Shown in pieces: positions 1 through 5,422 of a DNA stretch of 17,253 nt. The position numbers were made by a program, and so were the translations under genes. The DNA lies in assembly GCA_016278435.1 (NCBI GenBank), contig JADQBU010000309.1, positions 1-17,253 on the forward strand, written 5' to 3'. The stretch's first letter is position 1; each line of letters opens with the position of its first letter. The notes under the pieces were generated by a model. That model did not search any database and was not told the origin of the DNA. It worked only from the letters and a program-made list of their open reading frames with translations. The DNA comes from Halanaerobiales bacterium. Lineage in GTDB: Bacteria; Bacillota; Halanaerobiia; Halanaerobiales; JADQBU01.

Positions 1-1511
1 AAAGGGGCATAGCAGTAATGGTTCCCCAGTGGCAGACAGAAAATTGTATCCAATGTAATCAATGTTCATATATCTGCCCCCATGCAGTTATACGTCCCTT
101 CTTACTGGATGAAGAAGAAAAGAAAAATGCCCCGGATACCTTCGAAACAAAAGAAGCCAGATTGCCCGGAAAAAAGGATTACCACTACCGAATTCAGGTT
201 AGCACTATGGACTGCACCGGTTGTTCTAACTGTGCAGATATCTGCCCTGCCCCAGATAAGGCTCTGGTTATGGTTGATGCTGAGCAAGAAACACCAAAGC
301 AGTTGGAAAACTGGGAATATGCTGCTAATAATGTAACCTATAAAGATAATCTGATGAAGAAAACTACACTGAAAGGTAGCCAGTTTGCTAAACCGTTACT
401 GGAATTCCACGGCGCCTGTCCTGGTTGTGGTGAGCCTGCTTATACTATTTTAGCAACTCAATTGTTTGGCGACCGGATGATGATAGCAAATGCCACTGGT
501 TGCTCTTCTATCTGGAGTGCCAGTGAAACATCTATACCCTATACCACAACCCCTGAAGGTAAAGGTCCTGCCTGGGCCAACTCTTTATTTGAGGATAATG
601 CCGAATATGGTTATGGTATGTACTTAGCTGTAAGCCAGATACGAAAAAGACTTGAAGATTTAATGAAGGATGGTCTCAATTCAGACCTTGATACAGATTG
701 CAAAAATGCTTTCCAGAACTGGATTGAAAATATGGACAATGGGGAAGCATCAAAGGAAGCTACTTCTAAATTAATAAAAGTTATTAATAATCCAGAATAT
801 AAGGATAATAAAATTATCCGGGAAATACTGGAAAAGAAAGATTTTTTAATCAAGAAATCTCAATGGATTATTGGTGGAGACGGCTGGGGATATGATATTG
901 GATATGGTGGTCTTGACCATGTGCTGGCTTCTGGTGAAGATGTCAATGTTTTAATATACGATACAGAGGTGTATTCTAATACAGGTGGGCAATCATCAAA
1001 AGCTACCCCAACCGCTGCCGCGGCCAAGTTTGCCGCCTCTGGTAAAAGAACCAGGAAAAAAGACCTGGGAATGATGGCCATGAGTTATGGCTATGTCTAT
1101 GTTGCCCAGATAGCAATGGGGGCAAATATGAATCAGACTATTAAAGCCATCCTGGAAGCCGAACAATATGATGGCCCTTCTTTAATCATCGCTTATGCAC
1201 CTTGTATAAATCATGGTATTAAAACAGGCATGGGAACCTCTGTTGCCCAGGAAAAGAAAGCAGTGGAAACCGGTTACTGGCACCTTTATCGCTACAATCC
1301 TACTTTAAAAGAGCAGGGTAAAAATCCCTTTATCCTCGATTCTAAGGAACCGGCGGGTTCAGTAAAAGATTTCATGATGTCAGAAATCAGATTCACACAA
1401 ATTCAGAATACCTTCCCGAAACTTTCTGAAGAATTATTTGCTAAAGCAGAGAAAGATGCCAGGGAAAGATATGATAATTACAGGCGTTTAGCCGAGATGA
1501 AGTTTGATTGA
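1..1511 (+). CDS. nifJ: Pyruvate:ferredoxin oxidoreductase, C-terminal part (5' truncated by window edge)
   Basis: This cytoplasmic enzyme oxidatively decarboxylates pyruvate to acetyl-CoA and CO2 and reduces ferredoxin, a central step of anaerobic fermentation. The frame is open from base 3 and reads RGIAV before the first ATG (base 18), which matches the family sequence ahead of the ferredoxin domain. That ATG is therefore internal, and roughly 650-700 N-terminal residues lie outside the window. Counting from the ATG, two [4Fe-4S] motifs are visible: CIQCNQCSYICP (Cys10, 13, 16, 20) and CTGCSNCADICP (Cys66, 69, 72, 76). The thiamine-diphosphate domain follows, with the CPGC pair (Cys134/137), a further Cys near 162, a GDGWGYDIG segment that binds Mg-TPP, and the late APCINHG cysteine. 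Together these define the single-chain (NifJ/Por) enzyme rather than a separate beta subunit. No disruption is seen. The family call is very secure. Confidence 0.96.
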   Translation, partial: RGIAVMVPQWQTENCIQCNQCSYICPHAVIRPFLLDEEEKKNAPDTFETKEARLPGKKDYHYRIQVSTMDCTGCSNCADICPAPDKALVMVDAEQETPKQLENWEYAANNVTYKDNLMKKTTLKGSQFAKPLLEFHGACPGCGEPAYTILATQLFGDRMMIANATGCSSIWSASETSIPYTTTPEGKGPAWANSLFEDNAEYGYGMYLAVSQIRKRLEDLMKDGLNSDLDTDCKNAFQNWIENMDNGEASKEATSKLIKVINNPEYKDNKIIREILEKKDFLIKKSQWIIGGDGWGYDIGYGGLDHVLASGEDVNVLIYDTEVYSNTGGQSSKATPTAAAAKFAASGKRTRKKDLGMMAMSYGYVYVAQIAMGANMNQTIKAILEAEQYDGPSLIIAYAPCINHGIKTGMGTSVAQEKKAVETGYWHLYRYNPTLKEQGKNPFILDSKEPAGSVKDFMMSEIRFTQIQNTFPKLSEELFAKAEKDARERYDNYRRLAEMKFD

Positions 1512-1559
1512 ATCTTGACTAAGAAAATATTTACTTCGAAATAAATATCTCCTTAACTC

Positions 1560-1596
1560 AAAAGAGATAACGGTAAATACCGTTATCTCTTTTTTT
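1560..1596 (+). terminator. Rho-independent terminator after the PFOR gene
   Basis: A perfect 13-bp stem (AAAGAGATAACGG at 1561-1573 pairing with 1580-1592) encloses a 6-nt loop and runs into T's up to 1596. It lies 48 bases past the PFOR stop. On the opposite strand the stem ends in TTTT, so it may also end transcription of the minus-strand small gene that stops at 1611. Confidence 0.9.
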
Positions 1597-1610
1597 GGCA
1601 CTAAAGAAGT

Positions 1611-1784
1611 TTATTTTTCATTTTCATCAACATATTCTTTTGCCTGTTCAGCCCCAATATAACTGGGCTGGAAAACCCTGGCTTTTCCCTTAAGGCTTTC
1701 CGTATCTATCCAGGCAGCAGTCTGATGGTTTTCGATGGGCATCTCCATCATTCTCTTTTTGAATTTATTATTATATTTTTTCAA
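1611..1784 (-). CDS. DUF3787-like small protein (57 aa), possibly spore-associated
   Basis: The predicted protein is small and soluble, with a basic N-terminus (KKYNNKFKKRMME) followed by MPIENHQTAAW and a C-terminal AKEYVDENEK. The MPIENHxTAAW block and the AKEYVDxN tail match my memory of DUF3787, a short family of spore-forming Clostridia that is annotated as spore-surface associated in some genomes; I could not check this. The start chosen is TTG at 1784, because AAAGGAGG sits about 7 bases upstream of it. An in-frame GTG at 1790 lies only 2 bases from that site. The gene faces the PFOR gene and appears to be transcribed alone. Its molecular function is unknown. Confidence 0.7.
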   Translation of the reverse strand: MKKYNNKFKKRMMEMPIENHQTAAWIDTESLKGKARVFQPSYIGAEQAKEYVDENEK

Positions 1785-1878
1785 ATTCACCCCTCCTTTG
1801 AGTGCCTGTTTCTAGTATTCCACAGATTGGAGAAATAAATTAGAAGTAAAAATCTTTTATTTTAACATATTAATTTTA

Positions 1879-1968
1879 TTATAAATATTTCTCAGGTTCT
1901 TCTACAAAAGCATGCTTACAATGCTTTGAGCAAAAGTAATAAGTGACACCTTTAAATTCATAATTAAG
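1879..1968 (-). pseudogene. YHS-domain fragment (C-terminal half only)
   Basis: Read on the minus strand from just after an in-frame TAA (1969-1971), the sequence gives LNYEFKGVTYYFCSKHC and then KHAFVEEPEKYL before a TAA. This is the second half of a YHS domain, the metal-associated module found alone or at the N-terminus of copper and heavy-metal P-type ATPases (consensus Y-K-G-x-x-Y-Y-F-C-S-x-x-C-x-x-x-F-x-x-x-P-E-K-Y-L). The opening DPVCGM half is absent, there is no start codon or ribosome binding site, and two in-frame stops separate it from the gene before it. I read it as a decayed remnant of a copper gene downstream of csoR. A stand-alone YHS protein would need an upstream half that I cannot find in any frame. 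Confidence 0.75.
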
Positions 1969-1974
1969 TTAAAA

Positions 1975-2262
1975 CTACCAGGAAACACCATCCAGTTCTC
2001 CTTCTCTTGGTTTTACAGTTTCTATCCAGATAGAAAGTTTATTAGGAACACAGATGATAGTAGCCCCAGGTTTATTGATCCAACCAATTTTTTCATCTAT
2101 TTTCAATGGGTCAGTAGGTGGAGCTTCTTTTACCCTTACCCGCCCATTATGGGCTTCAATAATAGTTGTACCAATTGGCCCTTTAGCTTCAATAATAATG
2201 GGCAATTCCCTGTAAGTCTTTATTTTTAATACCTGTATCCATACCAACACACCCCATTTCAC
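1975..2262 (-). CDS. NusG domain II-like protein, probably N-terminally truncated
   Basis: The 95-residue frame carries a NusG_II (DUF1312-like) signature: NGRVRVKEA, then IGWINKPG, then ATIICVPNKLSIWIE. This pattern resembles the family's G-K-V-x-V-x-E-A, G-W-I-x-x-P-G and I-V-C-x-P-N/R-x-L-V-I blocks. Usual members start with a signal anchor and have CPDKxC in the middle. Here there is no hydrophobic anchor, and the CPDKxC region reads PPTDPLKID, so that cysteine pair is gone. The assigned start is GTG, with no recognisable ribosome binding site, only 15 bases after the csoR stop and in the same frame. The product may be a coupled relic rather than a working protein. The family's role is not well established; a surface or redox role is sometimes suggested. 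Confidence 0.55.
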   Translation of the reverse strand: MKWGVLVWIQVLKIKTYRELPIIIEAKGPIGTTIIEAHNGRVRVKEAPPTDPLKIDEKIGWINKPGATIICVPNKLSIWIETVKPREGELDGVSW

Positions 2263-2277
2263 TAATTTAGAATAAGC

Positions 2278-2562
2278 TTAAGAAGAGAACTTGGCCAGTA
2301 AAGTCATAAGTTCATTGATAATCTCTTCATTATTCTCAATATCATCTTCCTTCATTGCCCTCTGCACACAACCATGCATATGGTCATCAAGTATTTTTAA
2401 GCCTACTTTCTGGAGAGCACCTTTAGCTGCTACTATCTGGGTTAAGATATCTACACAGTATTTATCTTCTTCAACCATCCGCTGCAAGCCCCTGATCTGA
2501 CCTTCAAGCCGTTTAAGTCTTAAAATAAGATTTTTCTTTTCATTTGCCTGAATTGAATTCAT
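2278..2562 (-). CDS. csoR: Copper-sensing transcriptional repressor CsoR
   Basis: This is a small all-helical DNA-binding repressor that releases its operator when Cu(I) binds. The start is ATG at 2562, with AAGGAG 8 bases upstream; an upstream TTG in the same frame lacks such a site. With this start the protein has 94 residues, and its metal ligands fall at Cys36, His61 and Cys65, with Tyr35 beside the first. That is the fingerprint of Cu(I)-responsive CsoR, as opposed to formaldehyde (FrmR), persulfide (CstR) or nickel (RcnR) relatives. The conserved LKRLEGQIRGLQRM helix is intact. A palindrome matching CsoR operators lies 83 bases upstream (2645-2659), which suggests autoregulation. No intact copper ATPase or chaperone gene follows, only two degraded-looking frames. 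Confidence 0.92.
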   Translation of the reverse strand: MNSIQANEKKNLILRLKRLEGQIRGLQRMVEEDKYCVDILTQIVAAKGALQKVGLKILDDHMHGCVQRAMKEDDIENNEEIINELMTLLAKFSS

Positions 2563-2644
2563 TTTTCCATCTCCTTGCAATAAATCATTTATTAATAATT
2601 GCTGTTTTTAATAAAAACATTTTTATTACTAGCTCTTTTAGTCT

Positions 2645-2659
2645 TACCCCCGAGGGGTA
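2645..2659 (-). promoter_or_regulatory. CsoR-type operator upstream of csoR
   Basis: TACCCC-CGA-GGGGTA is a perfect 6-bp-arm palindrome with a 3-nt spacer. It matches the known GC-centred TACCC...GGGTA form of CsoR operators and shares its outer arms with the sites at 2816-2832 and 3927-3943. It lies in the csoR 5' region, where bound repressor would block csoR transcription. I cannot place the csoR promoter hexamers with confidence; a weak -10 (TTTATA, 2658-2663) overlaps the operator. Confidence 0.75.
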
Positions 2660-2678
2660 TAAAGAAGATCTATATAAA

Positions 2679-2713
2679 GGGGGATAAGATATATAGAAAA
2701 CTACTCATCCCCC
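2679..2713 (-). terminator. Rho-independent terminator of a short minus-strand transcript
   Basis: On the minus strand GGGGGATGAG (2713-2704) pairs with CTTATCCCCC (2688-2679), giving 10 bp with one G-U pair and a 15-nt loop, followed by TTTATATAG. It sits 5 bases past the stop of the 28-codon frame at 2719-2805 and ends the short transcript that starts near 2835. Confidence 0.7.
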
Positions 2714-2718
2714 GGATT

Positions 2719-2805
2719 TTAAGACCATGTTAATGCTAACACTTTATCTTCTTTATTTGCTTTCATAACTGGGCTGTACATCCACCCTGCGTAATAAATT
2801 AGCAT
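2719..2805 (-). pseudogene. Short reading frame (28 codons) of unknown identity between a promoter/operator and a terminator
   Basis: The frame reads MLIYYAGWMYSPVM, then KANKEDKVLALTWS and stop. Codon use looks coding-like at the C-terminal end, but no ribosome binding site is visible before any in-frame ATG, and the proposed start lies inside the operator palindrome. It is framed by a good promoter with a CsoR-type operator upstream and a strong terminator downstream. It could be the tail of a copper gene whose body was deleted, a genuine micro-protein, or non-coding sequence in a small regulatory RNA. I do not recognise the sequence. Confidence 0.35.
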
Positions 2806-2845
2806 TGGTAATAACATACCCCTATATGGTATGTTATTACCAATG
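2803..2845 (-). promoter_or_regulatory. Long palindrome containing a CsoR-like operator
   Basis: Two perfect 18-bp arms (2803-2820 and 2828-2845) flank the 7-nt spacer CCTATAT. The core ATACCCCTATATGGTAT (2816-2832) is identical over all 17 bases to the core upstream of the SHOCT operon (3927-3943) and resembles the csoR site. It sits just downstream of a TTGACA-N17-TACATT promoter, the classic position for a repressor. If transcribed, the 18-bp arms would also form a strong RNA hairpin. Confidence 0.75.
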
Positions 2846-2870
2846 TAACACTTCGCCTCTAGTTTGTCAA
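2842..2870 (-). promoter_or_regulatory. Sigma-A-type promoter for the short transcript
   Basis: On the minus strand, TTGACA (2870-2865) is separated by 17 bases from TACATT (2847-2842). The -35 is perfect and the -10 matches 4 of 6. The predicted start near 2835 falls on the operator palindrome. An imperfect inverted repeat (2864-2891) overlaps the -35. Confidence 0.55.
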
Positions 2871-2943
2871 GTAACTACTTATTACTGACAACTTGTTTGC
2901 CTTGTTCTAGATTGAATGCTATATTTATATAATATGTTTAGAG

Positions 2944-3198
2944 CTATTTTAAATCTTCCATTAAACATTCAAATTCTTCCTTGCTAATCTCACCATTTGC
3001 ATACCTTTCTCTGGCAATTTCAATTGCTTTATCTTTCTTACTATGATATTGATTATTGTTTTCTTGATTTGATCCAGTATTAATATTTTTTATTAAATAT
3101 ACAATACCAACTATTATTAAGGCCCAGAATAAAAACATTAAAATCCCCCCAGTAAAAGTGTGCATACCCATACCCCATCCATGTCTGAATCCAAGCAA
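2944..3198 (-). CDS. Small membrane protein with C-terminal SHOCT domain (paralogue 1)
   Basis: The 84-residue product starts LGFRHGWGMGMHTF, continues with one hydrophobic helix (about residues 18-38) and a polar linker, and ends in a SHOCT motif (AIEIARERYANGEISKEEFE). SHOCT modules are short two-helix segments found at the ends of many bacterial proteins, often membrane ones. The start is TTG at 3198: AGAGGGA precedes it at a good distance, and the resulting N-terminus aligns with the two paralogues upstream. A longer frame back to 3240 adds 14 residues unlike the family. The N-terminus is rich in His and Met, which could bind Cu(I); this is inference. A terminator (3306-3332) separates it from the other two, so it probably has its own promoter. 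Confidence 0.8.
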   Translation of the reverse strand: MLGFRHGWGMGMHTFTGGILMFLFWALIIVGIVYLIKNINTGSNQENNNQYHSKKDKAIEIARERYANGEISKEEFECLMEDLK

Positions 3199-3275
3199 AA
3201 TAATCCCTCTTTTCCCTATATAATCGTTGTACACCCACATATTTTTTTGTTCTCAATACTATTTTTCGTATCGAC

Positions 3276-3298
3276 AACTTTATTATACAAATAAAGTT
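3276..3298 (-). promoter_or_regulatory. Inverted repeat overlapping a possible -10 for SHOCT paralogue 1
   Basis: AACTTTATT (3276-3284) and AATAAAGTT (3290-3298) form perfect 9-bp arms around a 5-nt spacer. On the minus strand it contains TATAAT (3287-3282), a perfect -10, about 85 bases upstream of the TTG start. The -35 region is poor. It may be a promoter with an operator unlike the CsoR sites. Confidence 0.4.
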
Positions 3299-3305
3299 AA
3301 TAAAA

Positions 3306-3332
3306 AAGCCAGGAGAATAATCCGCCCGGCTT
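3306..3332 (-). terminator. Rho-independent terminator after SHOCT paralogue 2
   Basis: On the minus strand AAGCCGGG (3332-3325) pairs with CCTGGCTT (3313-3306), 8 bp with one G-U, loop of 11, followed by TTTT and an AT-rich tail. It lies 15 bases past the stop at 3348. Confidence 0.8.
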
Positions 3333-3347
3333 ATTTAAATAACTATA

Positions 3348-3575
3348 TTATTGTAAATCTTTTTTTCTGGTTAAAAACTCTTCCCGTGACATCCGTCCCA
3401 GGGCATACTCTTCTTTAAGAACATTCAGGGCATTACCACTGTTCCGTTTTTTTACAACCCTGAATAACAATATTATTCCCGTTATAATCAATCCCCAGAA
3501 TAACAGAGGCATTATCCACCAGAATCCACCCAGGATACTGGTTCCAGATCCACCCCATCCATAACAGTAACCCAT
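3348..3575 (-). CDS. Small membrane protein with C-terminal SHOCT domain (paralogue 2)
   Basis: The protein has 75 residues. A Gly/aromatic N-terminus with one cysteine (MGYCYGWGGSG) precedes a hydrophobic helix (about 18-40, IMPLLFWGLIITGIILLF), a basic stop-transfer segment (RVVKKR) and the SHOCT motif (LKEEYALGRMSREEFLTRKK). AAGGGGAG stands 8 bases before the ATG. It follows paralogue 3 by 39 bases and is closed by its own terminator, so the two form an operon driven from 3950-3978. The positive-inside rule puts the SHOCT end in the cytoplasm. Its function is unknown; the upstream CsoR-like operator suggests induction by copper. Confidence 0.82.
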   Translation of the reverse strand: MGYCYGWGGSGTSILGGFWWIMPLLFWGLIITGIILLFRVVKKRNSGNALNVLKEEYALGRMSREEFLTRKKDLQ

Positions 3576-3614
3576 TAAAAATCTCCCCTTTCTTATAGGT
3601 AAATATTTGTGTTT

Positions 3615-3833
3615 TTATCTCAAATCTTTCAATAATTCCTCATATTCCTCTTTATTTATTTCACCTCGGGCATACCTTTCTCTAACAACCTCTTCTGCCT
3701 TATTTTCTTTATTACTATAATTATTATCGGTATTTCTATTACTCATAAGATAGATAATACCAACAATTATAATAATCCATATAATCAAAGTAAATCCACC
3801 TCCACCCATCATACCCATTCCAAATCCCATCAT
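3615..3833 (-). CDS. Small membrane protein with C-terminal SHOCT domain (paralogue 3)
   Basis: The start is ATG at 3833, 8 bases after AAAGGAG; the GTG at 3842 touches that site and is rejected. The 72-residue protein opens with MMGFGMGMMGGGG, five methionines in nine residues. One hydrophobic helix (about 14-31, FTLIIWIIIIVGIIYLM) follows, then an Asn-rich linker and the SHOCT motif (VVRERYARGEINKEEYEELL). It is the first gene after the promoter and CsoR-like operator at 3925-3978. Met-rich clusters are common Cu(I) ligands in copper-handling membrane proteins, but whether these residues bind metal is untested. Confidence 0.83.
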   Translation of the reverse strand: MMGFGMGMMGGGGFTLIIWIIIIVGIIYLMSNRNTDNNYSNKENKAEEVVRERYARGEINKEEYEELLKDLR

Positions 3834-3924
3834 TAGTATCACTCCTTTACAATTTATATATATTAACTTTATTGTAGCAATAAATTATGAAGAGAATATG
3901 AATATTTACATTTCCACTTTCACC

Positions 3925-3978
3925 ATATACCCCTATATGGTATATTATTATTTTAACTTAATCTGACGGAAATGTCAA
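3925..3978 (-). promoter_or_regulatory. Promoter with CsoR-like operator for the SHOCT operon
   Basis: On the minus strand TTGACA (3978-3973), a 17-base spacer and TAAAAT (3955-3950) make a near-consensus sigma-A promoter. Four bases further down lies the palindrome ATATACC-CCTATAT-GGTATAT (3925-3945), on the expected transcription start. Its 17-base core equals the one at 2816-2832. The arrangement fits direct repression, with a 5' leader of about 110 bases before the first SHOCT gene. Confidence 0.8.
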
Positions 3979-4036
3979 GAATCATTATCAATAAATAATA
4001 AAGAAAGTACTAAGAAATCAAAAAAAATGGTTTAAT

Positions 4037-4064
4037 TTGTATAAAATTTATTATATAATATAAT
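4037..4064 (+). promoter_or_regulatory. Promoter of the histidine kinase gene
   Basis: TTGTAT (4037-4042), a 16-base spacer and a perfect TATAAT (4059-4064) lie 92 bases upstream of the kinase start, divergent from the SHOCT promoter. The surrounding DNA is extremely AT-rich, so chance matches are likely and the call is moderate. Confidence 0.45.
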
Positions 4065-4155
4065 TATTATATATTAAAACATTCGTTCGACCACCTTAAC
4101 TAAAATTCGAGTTTTTTCTCACACTTTTAATTATAATAATCGGAGGGAGTTTATT

Positions 4156-5367
4156 ATGCAGCAAAGCGATTTAGAAGAAACATTTAACTACTTAAAATCT
4201 AAAAATGTCGATATCACTAAATTAGTTTATGAATTAATGACTTATTCCAGTGACCATTTTGTCTTTAAAAAACCAGGTTTCAAAAGTTTATGGGTTAATA
4301 GAAAGATTGATGATTTTACAGATAAAAAGATTACAAAAGAGGAACTAAAAAATAAACCCTGTTATCAGATCTTCTATGATAGAGATAAGCCCTGTGAGAA
4401 CTGTGCTGTTGAAAAATCTTTTAAATCAGGGCAGCCAGAAGAAACCGAAATGAAGATTCCTAAATATGATGGGGAAGTTTATATTATGAAGGCCTTCCCT
4501 GTTTACAACCGGGAAAATGAACTTGTCGGGGTTTTTGAACTACGCTTAAACATTACCGAAAGAAAAAGATTGACAGAAAGATTAGAATACAATAATAAAA
4601 AACTCAATACATTTGATACACTGGTCCATGAAATTAAAACACCATTAAATCTAATTAATACTTCTTTACAGATCTTAGAAAACAAAGTTGAAAATGACAA
4701 ATTAGATAAAGAAAAATTAAAAAAATATTTAAATGTTATCAATAAAAACAACTTGAGACTTCAGAAATTAGCAAACAATATTTTAGAGATAAATAAAATC
4801 AACAATGGTAAATACACGCCCTGTTTAGAAAAATTTAATGTTGTAGAGATAATCAAAAATATCGTTGAATCAAGTAAACCATATGTTAACATGAATAACA
4901 AAACAATCACTTTTAATTCCACCCAGGCAGATATATTAATTTGTTTTGACGTTTTTGATCTGGAAAGAGTCATAATTAATCTGATTTCTAATGCTGTTAA
5001 ACATACCAATGATGGTAATACTATCGAGGTTATTCTATCCACTCAGGAAAATACTGTCATCATCACTGTAAAAGATAATGGCCCCGGAATTTCCAGACAC
5101 AAACAACTTTCAATTTTCAAAAAATACAGTCAGGGTAATGAGACAACTTTTAGGTTATGTGAAGGTGCAGGTCTTGGTTTATTTATTGTAAAATCAATAA
5201 TTGAAGCAAACGGTGGTACAATTAGTGTTATAAGTAAACTTAATGAAGGTAGTCAATTTATAATTAAACTACCTATACAATCTATTTGTGAAAATTGCTA
5301 TAATCATAAGAGTGACCAGTACAAATTAGAGAATAGAATTCAAATGGAATTCTCTGATATTTATTAA
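4156..5367 (+). CDS. Orphan cytosolic PAS-domain sensor histidine kinase
   Basis: The kinase has 403 residues and no membrane segment or signal peptide. Residues about 20-135 form a PAS sensor with the motif PCYQIFYDRDKPCENC (Cys69, 80, 83), a cysteine arrangement seen in PAS domains of several anaerobe kinases. The H-box HEIKTPLN carries the phospho-acceptor His158. The ATPase domain has its N-box (NLISNAVKHTN, from 275), G1 (DNGPG, 307-311) and G2 (GAGLGLF, from 337). A C-terminal tail adds another CENC pair (378/381). GGAGGGA lies 7 bases before the ATG. No response regulator is next to it. In spore-forming Firmicutes such soluble orphan kinases often feed Spo0A, which is a plausible but unproven role; sensing of metal or redox state through the cysteines is an alternative. 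Confidence 0.9.
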   Translation: MQQSDLEETFNYLKSKNVDITKLVYELMTYSSDHFVFKKPGFKSLWVNRKIDDFTDKKITKEELKNKPCYQIFYDRDKPCENCAVEKSFKSGQPEETEMKIPKYDGEVYIMKAFPVYNRENELVGVFELRLNITERKRLTERLEYNNKKLNTFDTLVHEIKTPLNLINTSLQILENKVENDKLDKEKLKKYLNVINKNNLRLQKLANNILEINKINNGKYTPCLEKFNVVEIIKNIVESSKPYVNMNNKTITFNSTQADILICFDVFDLERVIINLISNAVKHTNDGNTIEVILSTQENTVIITVKDNGPGISRHKQLSIFKKYSQGNETTFRLCEGAGLGLFIVKSIIEANGGTISVISKLNEGSQFIIKLPIQSICENCYNHKSDQYKLENRIQMEFSDIY

Positions 5368-5422
5368 ATTTAAATAACTACCTTTTAGTTCATTTTAGCA
5401 AAGCAAAATAAACTTACATTTA

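Noticed and set aside
2865..2891. Inverted repeat TTGTCA...TGACAA as terminator of SHOCT paralogue 1
   Set aside because: Arms are bulged, no T-run follows, and it overlaps the -35 of the short-transcript promoter, so a terminator call is not supported.
4503..4751. Antisense frame of 82 codons inside the histidine kinase gene
   Set aside because: It lies opposite a well-supported kinase gene, is low-complexity (Ser/Leu/Phe) and lacks a ribosome binding site.
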